Source: an uncultured Clostridia bacterium
Lineage (GTDB): Bacteria > Bacillota > Clostridia > Christensenellales > Borkfalkiaceae
NCBI GenBank assembly: GCA_944327465.1
Contig: CALVHH010000014.1
Span: 1-43,923, forward strand
Length of the DNA: 43,923 nt
Direction: 5' to 3'
Shown: positions 31,283 through 41,149 of the stretch, in pieces
Layout: each line of letters starts with the position of its first letter
Numbering within the stretch: the first letter of the stretch is position 1
The notes under the pieces: model-generated
Told to the model about the DNA's origin: nothing
Seen by the model: only the letters and a program-made list of their open reading frames with translations
Databases searched by the model: none
Translations under genes and position numbers: made by a program

Positions 31283-31326
31283 AATAATACGGTGCGGACG
31301 GCAAAAGCCGTCCGCACCGTATTATT
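31283..31326. terminator. Bidirectional terminator
   Basis: Perfect 20-base arms (31283-31302 and 31307-31326) with loop AAAA, AT-rich at the base, between convergent genes. Confidence 0.9.
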
Positions 31327-31334
31327 GCTTGAAT

Positions 31335-32279
31335 TTAATCGCCGCGCCTGAACTTTGCGGCTATGTTTTTGAGTACCGAAGTCTTTTCCTTGGCAAGCGT
31401 AATGCTCCTGTCGTCGCCCATAAAGAAGAGCGCCACCGTGCCGGGGCCGACGTGCGAGCCCGTGCATATGTCGTAAACCTCAATTACGATGTCCCCCGCG
31501 CCGTGTTCTTTTAATAGCCCTGCAAGAAACTGCGCGTCCTCCGCGCAGTCTGCGTGGCATATCGAAATGGTCTGCGCCGCAGGCTCGGTCACCTCTTCGG
31601 CGAACAGTTCGGCAAGCCTTGTAAGCGCCTTTCTTCTGCCGCGCACCGTCTCGAACACCTCTATAGTGCCCTCGGCGCTCGCCACAAGCACGGGCTTTAT
31701 ATTTAGCAGCGTGCCGGCTATCGCCTTGGTCGCCGAAACTCTGCCGCCCTTTTTAAGGTACTTCAGGTCGCTCACCGTAAATACCGAGTGCATGTTCAGC
31801 CTGTGGCTTTCAAGCCAGCCGCACACCTCTTCAAAGCTTCTGCCCTCGTCGCCCATTTTTGCGGCGTATATATCGAACAGTCCCTCGCCCATCGAGGCGT
31901 TATACGAATCGAAAACGCACACCTTTCTTGCGGGGAAGTCTGCCATCGCCCGCTGCGCGGCGTCGCACGCCTGCTTGTACGTGCCCGATATGCCCGAAGA
32001 TATCGTGCTTATTATTACGTCCTTCCCCGCTTCGAGCGAAGGTTTGATCTCGTCGTAGAAGCGCTCCGAGTTGATGAGCGAAGTCGAAGTTTCGCACCCT
32101 TCGCGCATCGCGGCGTAAAATTTGAGCGCCACTTCGGCAGAAGGGCTGCCCTTAGAATAGCAGGGCGTCTCGACGCCGTCTATGTTGCACATAAAGGATA
32201 TTATCTTTATGCCGTATTTTTCTACAAGTTCGTCGGGTATGTTCGCGCCCGAATCTGCATAAATATCAAAGCTTCGCAT
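31335..32279 (-). CDS. DegV family protein, copy 2
   Basis: A 314-residue DegV protein. Marks: IYADSGANIPDEL at the N terminus, the fatty-acid pocket SSGISGTYKQACDAA, LKYLKKGGRVSATKAIAGTLLNIKPV, and GSHVGPGTVALFF. A C-terminal extension of about 25 residues (DDRSITLAKEKTSVLKNIAA) is longer than in the other two copies and may form an extra helix. Ribosome site GAGGTGACC. Transcribed toward the phosphatase, ending at a shared terminator; its start faces that of the XRE regulator across 229 bases. Confidence 0.9.
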   Translation of the reverse strand: MRSFDIYADSGANIPDELVEKYGIKIISFMCNIDGVETPCYSKGSPSAEVALKFYAAMREGCETSTSLINSERFYDEIKPSLEAGKDVIISTISSGISGTYKQACDAAQRAMADFPARKVCVFDSYNASMGEGLFDIYAAKMGDEGRSFEEVCGWLESHRLNMHSVFTVSDLKYLKKGGRVSATKAIAGTLLNIKPVLVASAEGTIEVFETVRGRRKALTRLAELFAEEVTEPAAQTISICHADCAEDAQFLAGLLKEHGAGDIVIEVYDICTGSHVGPGTVALFFMGDDRSITLAKEKTSVLKNIAAKFRRGD

Positions 32280-32421
32280 GTGTCGGTCACCTCTGTAGCT
32301 CCGCGCCTCGGCGCGGTAAATTTCATAAAGCAGTATAGTGCTTTTAAAATCATTTTACAATGTTTTATCGCCCCGCCGACCTCTAATGTTGTAAAAAATA
32401 TGTATACTGTTTAATTTTTTT

Positions 32422-32492
32422 ACTCTACTGCAAAAATTTTCTACTCTACCCGCGGTAGAGTTGTGCTAAATTATTGATTTTTATCGTATAAT
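32422..32492 (+). promoter_or_regulatory. Promoter and palindromic operator of the XRE regulator
   Basis: TATAAT at 32487-32492 has no good -35. Upstream a 19-base palindrome, ACTCTACC-CGC-GGTAGAGT (32443-32461), ends where a -35 would begin, and a third ACTCTAC half-site stands at 32422-32428. This arrangement suggests control by a dimeric regulator, perhaps the XRE protein itself. Confidence 0.55.
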
Positions 32493-32508
32493 ATGCTAAA
32501 ATGCGGGC

Positions 32509-33105
32509 ATGGATGACTTGAAAGACATAATCGCAAAAAATCTTGTCCGCCTGCGTCAGCAGGCGGGGCTCACCCAGCTTAAACTTGCCGAAATGCTCAA
32601 CTACTCCGATAAGGCTGTTTCAAAGTGGGAGAGGGGTGAATCCATCCCCGACCTCCGCGTGCTCATCCGCCTTGCCGAAATATATCATATAAAGGTGGAC
32701 GACATAATCACCGAACAGCCCGAAGGCGTCGTCAAACCCAAACTCAACCTCGGCAAAAAGCGGCTGCTCATAGTTCTTCTCGCCGTGGGGCTGGTCTGGT
32801 TTGTGGCTACGGGCATATTCGCCATAGTCTACTTCACTCCTGCGGCGGCAAAGTATGCGTGGATGGTCTACATCGTCGCGCCGTTCGCCACCGCCGTGGT
32901 GCTCACCGTCTTTTCAGCGATATGGGGAACAAAACTCACAAACGCCGTTTCGTGCACGCTTCTTTTGTGGAGTATCGTCGTCATATTCCATATATTCTTT
33001 GCGGTGTTTGCGCCCGCCGTCGATAAGTTCTGGCTGTTCTACGTCGTCGCGGCGCCCTTCCAGGTGCTCATAGTGCTGTGGTTCTTCTTTCGCAAAGTCA
33101 AGTAG
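32509..33105 (+). CDS. Membrane-bound XRE-family regulator
   Basis: A 198-residue protein. Residues about 5-65 are a Cro/CI-type helix-turn-helix (NLVRLRQQAGLTQLKLAEML, then YSDKAVSKWERGESIPDL), and residues about 85-195 form four transmembrane helices. This HTH-plus-membrane layout is common in Clostridia; members are thought to sense something in or at the membrane and to regulate nearby genes. The start follows GCGGGC weakly. It stands between two DegV genes, one on each side, which makes them its most obvious candidate targets; this is an inference from position. Confidence 0.85.
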   Translation: MDDLKDIIAKNLVRLRQQAGLTQLKLAEMLNYSDKAVSKWERGESIPDLRVLIRLAEIYHIKVDDIITEQPEGVVKPKLNLGKKRLLIVLLAVGLVWFVATGIFAIVYFTPAAAKYAWMVYIVAPFATAVVLTVFSAIWGTKLTNAVSCTLLLWSIVVIFHIFFAVFAPAVDKFWLFYVVAAPFQVLIVLWFFFRKVK

Positions 33106-33117
33106 CGCCGCAAACGC

Positions 33118-33146
33118 TTGCGTTTTGCGTCATTTTGCGGTACAAT
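33118..33146 (+). promoter_or_regulatory. Promoter of DegV copy 3
   Basis: TTGCGT (33118-33123) and TACAAT (33141-33146), spacer 17. Confidence 0.6.
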
Positions 33147-33190
33147 GTCTATAAACTTGTATAAAATGTTCTTTACCAAAGGAGAGAAAT

Positions 33191-34054
33191 ATGTATAAAC
33201 TTTTTTGCGACAGCAACTGCGAGCTGTGGCACACAACAATTGAAGAGCTCGGGCTCGAAGTCATAAAGATGCCCTACACTCTCGGCGACAAAGAGTACTT
33301 TTACGACATGGGCAAGGATACCGACTTCGAAGGCTTTTTCAAAGCCATGCGCGAAGGCGCCGTGCCCAAGACGAGCGCCCTCAACGAGTACGCGTATACC
33401 GAGTACTTCGAACCCGTGCTCGCCGCCGGTCAGGACATATTCTACATAACCTTTTCGCACGCGATGAGCGCCACGTTCAACGCAATGAACAGCGCCATCG
33501 CCGCTCTCAAACAAAAATATCCCGAGCGCACGGTGCGCACCGTCGATACAAAGACGATCTCGCTCGGCGCAGGTTTTATAGTGTACTACGCCGCGCAGAA
33601 GTACAGGCAGGGTGCCACTATGGATGAGCTCGAAGAGTACGTCAACGAGCTCGTTCCCCACACCGCCACATACTTCGCCGTAGAGGACCTCACCTATCTC
33701 TACAGGGGCGGCAGGGTGTCGGGCGTCTCCAAAGTTTTCGGCAACCTTTTAAACATAAAGCCCATACTCTGCTTCAACGACGAGGGCAAGATAGTCAACA
33801 TCGATAAGCAAAAGGGCTTCAAAAAGGCCATGGCGGCGCTGCGCGGCTACATGGCGGAAAAGGCAGAAGGGCTCGATAAGTACAAAGTGTTCGTGCTCCA
33901 GGCAGACTGTCCCGAAGCCGCAAAGACCTTTGTCGCCGACATAAAGGCGCAGTTCCCCGCGGCGGAAGTGGTCGTCCAGCCCGTGGGACCTGTCATCGGT
34001 TCGCACTGCGGTCCCGGCACCATAGGTCTCATCTTCCACGCAAAGGAGAGGTGA
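33191..34054 (+). CDS. DegV family protein, copy 3 (divergent)
   Basis: A 287-residue DegV protein more divergent than the other two. The N terminus is LFCDSNCELWHTT rather than DSGxxxP, and the pocket loop reads FSHAMSATFNAM where SGTY is usual, so the fatty-acid carboxylate contact is altered. GGRVSGVSKVFGNLLNIKPIL and GSHCGPGTIGLIF are kept. Ribosome site AAAGGAGAG, excellent. Single gene with promoter and terminator. It may bind a different lipid or have lost kinase partnership. Confidence 0.9.
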   Translation: MYKLFCDSNCELWHTTIEELGLEVIKMPYTLGDKEYFYDMGKDTDFEGFFKAMREGAVPKTSALNEYAYTEYFEPVLAAGQDIFYITFSHAMSATFNAMNSAIAALKQKYPERTVRTVDTKTISLGAGFIVYYAAQKYRQGATMDELEEYVNELVPHTATYFAVEDLTYLYRGGRVSGVSKVFGNLLNIKPILCFNDEGKIVNIDKQKGFKKAMAALRGYMAEKAEGLDKYKVFVLQADCPEAAKTFVADIKAQFPAAEVVVQPVGPVIGSHCGPGTIGLIFHAKER

Positions 34055-34114
34055 GCCCGCCTTTTAATGGACGTTCAACTACAAAACGCTACGTCGGCTC
34101 CCTCGGGGGCAAGC

Positions 34115-34141
34115 GCGGCGCGGGCTTCATGCCCGCGCCGC
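34115..34141 (+). terminator. Terminator after DegV copy 3
   Basis: Perfect 11-base arms (34115-34125 and 34131-34141), loop TTCAT, followed by ATTATTTTT. Confidence 0.85.
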
Positions 34142-34185
34142 ATTATTTTTGCGGCTGCGCCGCCCCTTAAATCCGCTCATTTTTA

Positions 34186-34213
34186 TTGACTTTATTTGCC
34201 GTTCTGCTATAAT
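34186..34213 (+). promoter_or_regulatory. Promoter of the ThrE-gltX operon
   Basis: TTGACT (34186-34191) and TATAAT (34208-34213), spacer 16. The start codon follows the -10 by nine bases, leaving almost no leader. Confidence 0.7.
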
Positions 34214-34222
34214 AATCAGCGT

Positions 34223-35584
34223 ATGGATATTATCAAAGATAATATGCCGACACCGTCGGCGGACGAAGACGGCGAAAGATACGCCGAACGTCAAAGAAGA
34301 TATTTCGACAGAGTGCTCGCCCTCGCTCTCGGCATAGGTGCCGGGCTGCTTTCAAGCGGCGCGTCCGTTTCGCGTGTCGAGACGGCGGTAAAGCTCATCT
34401 GTCTCGCCTGCGGCGCCCGGGAAGTCAACGTAATGTCCTTTCCCTCGGTCATAATTTGCAGCGTCAGGCTTGACGACGGCAGCGAAGTCGCCCAGCTCAA
34501 GCGCAACTTCGAAGTCAGCAACGATTTCTTCAAGATGGAGCAGTGCAATCAGCTCTCGCGTGACGTCTGCTCCAAAAAGCTGACGGTGGAGGAGGCTGAA
34601 GTCAGGCTGCGCGAAATAGACGGCTCGCGCGCGTACAAGACGCCCGTCACCGTGCTCAGCGGCGGGCTCGTCGCGGGGCTGTTCACCATATATTTCGGCG
34701 GCGCCCTCATCGACGGCATCCCCGCGTTCATAACGGGCTGTCTCATGATGTTTGCAAACATTCTGCTTTCGCGCAGGGATTTCAACTCCTATGCCCGCAC
34801 ATTTGTGCTCTCGCTGCTCGGCGGCATGCTCTCCATACTGCTGTGCAGGCTGTTCATACTCTGCGGCGCGAACTGTTCGGTGTCCATGGTCACGATAGGC
34901 ACCATAATGGTCGTCGTGCCGGGTCTGCTCATCTGCAACGCCGTGCGCGACATGTTCTCGGGCGATATCTATTCGGGCGCGTTCGAATTTTTGAACGGCG
35001 TGCTGTCCATCCTCGCAATAGCCGCGGGCTACGGCGCGTCGCTCATACTTCTCCGCTCGCTCGTCGTCTACATCGAGCCCGCTGTCCGCACGGGCTGGGA
35101 ATACTACATATATTCCACCGTCACCTGCCTCATCGGCGCGTGCGCGGTCGGCGTCATGTTCAACTGCACGTTCAAAAAAATACTCATAGGCACGGGCAAC
35201 ATACTCGTCACTTTCCTCATCTTTTTAGTGCTTCAAAAGTATACGGGCGACGTGTTTTTGGAACACTTCGTCTCCACGCTCTTTGCGGCGGTGGTGGCAG
35301 AAGTCCTCGCCCGCGTATTCAAAGCTCCGTCCACGATATTTTTGGTGCCGGCGATAATAGTCTTCGTGCCCGGCGGCTCGCTCTACTACACCATGAACGG
35401 CATAGTCACCGGCGACATGGCTTTTGCCGCGACCTGGGGCAAAACGGCGGGGCTGACCCTGCTGGGCATAGCCGTGGGCATTTCGGTAATAACCGCCCTC
35501 TTCCAGATAATCCATCCGGTCAAGGGCAAAGCGGCGCTCAGGCGCCTCATCCGTCTCAAAAACAAACAACAAGGTGATAAATAA
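34223..35584 (+). CDS. ThrE-type threonine/serine exporter, fused two-part form
   Basis: A 453-residue membrane protein combining the two ThrE halves. Residues about 30-285 match the ThrE domain (DUF1212): a soluble part with LGIGAGLLSSGASVSRVETAV and EVNVMSFPSVIICSV, then about five helices. Residues about 300-440 are ThrE_2 (DUF3815) with further helices and FLVPAIIVFVPGGSLYYTMNG. In many Clostridia the halves are separate genes; the fused form is like Corynebacterium ThrE, which exports Thr and Ser. ATG 34223 is chosen as it directly follows the promoter; no ribosome site is visible, so the message may be leaderless. gltX follows after one base. Confidence 0.87.
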   Translation: MDIIKDNMPTPSADEDGERYAERQRRYFDRVLALALGIGAGLLSSGASVSRVETAVKLICLACGAREVNVMSFPSVIICSVRLDDGSEVAQLKRNFEVSNDFFKMEQCNQLSRDVCSKKLTVEEAEVRLREIDGSRAYKTPVTVLSGGLVAGLFTIYFGGALIDGIPAFITGCLMMFANILLSRRDFNSYARTFVLSLLGGMLSILLCRLFILCGANCSVSMVTIGTIMVVVPGLLICNAVRDMFSGDIYSGAFEFLNGVLSILAIAAGYGASLILLRSLVVYIEPAVRTGWEYYIYSTVTCLIGACAVGVMFNCTFKKILIGTGNILVTFLIFLVLQKYTGDVFLEHFVSTLFAAVVAEVLARVFKAPSTIFLVPAIIVFVPGGSLYYTMNGIVTGDMAFAATWGKTAGLTLLGIAVGISVITALFQIIHPVKGKAALRRLIRLKNKQQGDK

Positions 35585-35585
35585 C

Positions 35586-37232
35586 ATGGACACAAAAAAA
35601 CTCGCATCGGCACTCATTCCCGATACCGACCTCCTTCCCCTGGAAGAATATGAAAGGATGTACCCTCCCCGCGACCTCAAAAAGGGCGCCGAAGTCACAA
35701 GGCTTGCGCCCTCGCCCACGGGTTTTATACACCTCGGCAATCTCTATTCCGCGCTCGCCGACGAGCGCATAGCCCACACCACGGGCGGCATATTCTATTT
35801 AAGGATAGAAGATACTGATGAAAAGCGAAGGGTGGAGGGCGCCGTGGAATCGGTCATCCGCTCTTTGAAATATTTCAACGTCAACTTCGATGAGGGCGCC
35901 GAAATAGATTCGCCCCTCAACAGTTACGGTCCCTATTATCAGCGCCGCCGCGCCGCTATTTACCGCGCCTTTGCAAAGGACCTCATCGAGCGCGGTCTCG
36001 CCTATCCCTGCTTCTGCACCGAAGATGAGCTCAACAAGGTCAGGGAGGAGCAGACGGCAAACAAACTCATCACAGGCTACTACGGCGAATACGCCGTCTG
36101 CCGCAACCTCACCGAAGAGCAGATATACGCCAACCTCGCCGCAGGCAAGCCCTTCGTCATAAGGCTCAAGTCGCAGGGCAGCACGCAGAACAAGCTCACC
36201 TTCCGCGACCGCATAAAGGGCGAAATAACCGTCACCGAAAACGACCAGGACGTCGTCATATTAAAGTCGGACGGCATTCCCACTTATCACTTCGCCCACG
36301 CCATCGACGACCATTTCATGCGCACCACGCTCGTCATACGCGGCGAAGAATGGCTGTCCAGCCTGCCCGTGCACATAGAGCTCTTCAAAGTTCTCGGCTT
36401 CCCCATGCCCGCGTACGGCCATACCTGCTCGCTGATGAAGGTGGACGGCGGCACCAAGCGCAAGCTCTCAAAGCGCAAGGACCCCGAACTCTCCCTCGAC
36501 TACTACCGCAGGGCGGGATATTACCCCGTCGCGGTCGTAAAATACTTGATGACCATCCTCAACTCCAACTTCGAAGAGTGGGAGCGCAAAAATCCCGAAG
36601 CCGACTACACGCAGTTCAAATTCACAATAGAAAAGATGGGCAAGAGCGGCGCGCTGTTCGACCTCGACAAACTCAACGACATCTCCAAAACCGAGCTCTC
36701 CAAACTGTCTGCAGCTCAAATGTACGACTTTTTGAACGGCTGGGTGCAGGAGTTCGGCACCGATTCCGACAGAGCGCACTTTGCCGACAGGGCGTATATC
36801 GAAAGCATCCTCGCCCTCATCATGGGCATAGGCGGCAAAAAGCGCCGCAAGGACATCGAGCGCGCAGAGCAGGGCGTGCGGCTCATCGCATATTTCTTTG
36901 ACGACGCCTTCGCGCCCGACCGCAGTTGGCGCTTCGATGCCGACACGGTCAACGCCGTCATCTCGTCGTTTGCCGCGCTCTACGATCCCGCCGACGACAA
37001 TCAGGCGTGGTTTGCCAAGGTAAAGGAGGTGGCTGCTCAAAACGGCTTCGCCGCCGAAATGAGCGACTACAAGGCAGATCCTTCAAAATTTAAGGGCAGC
37101 GTTGCCGACGTCGCCGAAATACTGCGCATAGCAATAACGGGCATGCCCAATTCTCCCGACCTGTGCACCATAATGGGCATACTCGGCAGGGACAGATGCC
37201 TTGCCCGCATGAACGCAGCCATGCTGAACTGA
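35586..37232 (+). CDS. gltX: Glutamyl-tRNA synthetase
   Basis: A 548-residue class I synthetase charging tRNA(Glu). The HIGH-type site is LAPSPTGFIHLGNLYSALADE (residues about 44-64), followed by FYLRIEDTDEKRRVEGA, PCFCTEDEL, ILKSDGIPTYHFAHAIDDHFM, VIRGEEWLSSLPVHIELFKVLG and the KMSKS-type loop GTKRKLSKRKD. The C-terminal 200 residues are the anticodon-binding region. About 40 residues precede the Rossmann fold, longer than in E. coli GluRS (where the site is at the very start). ATG 35586 is nine bases after AAGGTG. Immediately downstream of the exporter gene and one base upstream of the next gene. Confidence 0.95.
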   Translation: MDTKKLASALIPDTDLLPLEEYERMYPPRDLKKGAEVTRLAPSPTGFIHLGNLYSALADERIAHTTGGIFYLRIEDTDEKRRVEGAVESVIRSLKYFNVNFDEGAEIDSPLNSYGPYYQRRRAAIYRAFAKDLIERGLAYPCFCTEDELNKVREEQTANKLITGYYGEYAVCRNLTEEQIYANLAAGKPFVIRLKSQGSTQNKLTFRDRIKGEITVTENDQDVVILKSDGIPTYHFAHAIDDHFMRTTLVIRGEEWLSSLPVHIELFKVLGFPMPAYGHTCSLMKVDGGTKRKLSKRKDPELSLDYYRRAGYYPVAVVKYLMTILNSNFEEWERKNPEADYTQFKFTIEKMGKSGALFDLDKLNDISKTELSKLSAAQMYDFLNGWVQEFGTDSDRAHFADRAYIESILALIMGIGGKKRRKDIERAEQGVRLIAYFFDDAFAPDRSWRFDADTVNAVISSFAALYDPADDNQAWFAKVKEVAAQNGFAAEMSDYKADPSKFKGSVADVAEILRIAITGMPNSPDLCTIMGILGRDRCLARMNAAMLN

Positions 37233-37233
37233 C

Positions 37234-37989
37234 ATGACTACATTTTTATCGCTGTGTTTTCTGTTCTTTGTCGGCAGCTGTCTGGGCTGGTGTATCGAGG
37301 TGGTGTTCCGCCGCTTCGTTTCGGCAAAGAAGTGGATAAACCCCGGCTTTTTAACGGGACCATATCTGCCGATATACGGCTTCGGGCTCGTCGGGCTGTA
37401 CTCCGTCTGCGCCATACCCGTCCAAACGGGCAGCGGCTGGGGCGACGCGCTCGTCACCATACTTATAATGGGCGTGATCATGACCGCCATAGAATACGTC
37501 GCCGGGCTGATCTTCATCAAGGGCATGAAGATAAAACTCTGGGACTATTCCAATCAGCCGGGCAACGTGCAGGGCATAATCTGTCCGCTCTTTTCGCTGA
37601 TATGGACGGCTGCGGGCGCGGCGTACTATTTCGTCATCGACCCGTTCGTCATCGGCTGGGTCGAGTGGTTTGTGTCCAACATAGCCTTCTCTTTCGTCGT
37701 GGGCATATTCTTCGGCGTCATGTTCGTCGATATCGCGAGCGCCGTCAACCTCTCGGTGCGCATACGCGCCTTTGCAAAGCAGTACGATATCGTCGTCGCC
37801 TACGAAAAGCTCAAACTCAGCATACGCCGCCGCTACGAGGAGGCGCACGACCGCCTCGTATCCGAGGGCAAAAAGTTCAAAAAGCCGGGCTTTTTGTTTG
37901 CCTTCCGCTCGTACAGAAATCTCGAAGACGACCTCAAGGACTATTCCGACGGCGATCCGCAAAAAAAGGACGAAGATACGCCGCAGTAA
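37234..37989 (+). CDS. CmpB-like membrane protein (PF06541 type, putative ABC transporter type IV)
   Basis: A 251-residue membrane protein. The N terminus FLSLCFLFFVGSCLGWCIEVVFRR followed by GFLTGPYLPIYGFG is the pattern of the ABC_trans_CmpB family. About five or six transmembrane helices lie within residues 1-170, followed by a charged cytoplasmic tail of about 80 residues rich in Lys, Arg and Asp. The name of the family overstates what is known; function is not established. It begins one base after the gltX stop, with no clear ribosome site, and ends the operon without an obvious terminator. Confidence 0.8.
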   Translation: MTTFLSLCFLFFVGSCLGWCIEVVFRRFVSAKKWINPGFLTGPYLPIYGFGLVGLYSVCAIPVQTGSGWGDALVTILIMGVIMTAIEYVAGLIFIKGMKIKLWDYSNQPGNVQGIICPLFSLIWTAAGAAYYFVIDPFVIGWVEWFVSNIAFSFVVGIFFGVMFVDIASAVNLSVRIRAFAKQYDIVVAYEKLKLSIRRRYEEAHDRLVSEGKKFKKPGFLFAFRSYRNLEDDLKDYSDGDPQKKDEDTPQ

Positions 37990-38042
37990 TGTGAAAGCGT
38001 TTGAAAATTTTGTGAATTTAAACTTGCGCATGCCGCCGTTAA

Positions 38043-38072
38043 TTGACATTATGTCGCGTAAAGTGCTATCAT
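38043..38072 (+). promoter_or_regulatory. Promoter of the ABC transporter gene
   Basis: TTGACA (38043-38048) and TATCAT (38067-38072), spacer 18. Confidence 0.6.
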
Positions 38073-38114
38073 AGCGGCAAACAGAGTTAAATTTTTCAGT
38101 CAAGAGGCAAAACG

Positions 38115-40973
<2,859 letters not shown>

Positions 40974-41007
40974 TATCAAAGCTCGTTCCCGCCGCAGCAT
41001 GCGGCGG

Positions 41008-41042
41008 AGCGGGGCGGGCGGTATTTTGCCGCCCGCCCCGCT
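41008..41042 (+). terminator. Terminator after the ABC transporter
   Basis: Perfect 14-base arms (41008-41021 and 41029-41042) with loop TATTTTG, followed by ATTTTTTG. Confidence 0.9.
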
Positions 41043-41072
41043 ATTTTTTGTATCAAATTTTCATTATATTGT

Positions 41073-41101
41073 TTGACATAATGTGCCCGAATGGATATAA
41101 T
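41073..41101 (+). promoter_or_regulatory. Consensus sigma-A promoter of the multi-module lipoprotein
   Basis: TTGACA (41073-41078) and TATAAT (41096-41101), spacer 17: a full 12-base consensus, suggesting strong expression. Confidence 0.88.
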
Positions 41102-41149
41102 TATATCTGTTAAAAAGCATTGTTTTATTTGCTTTCAGGAGACATATGT

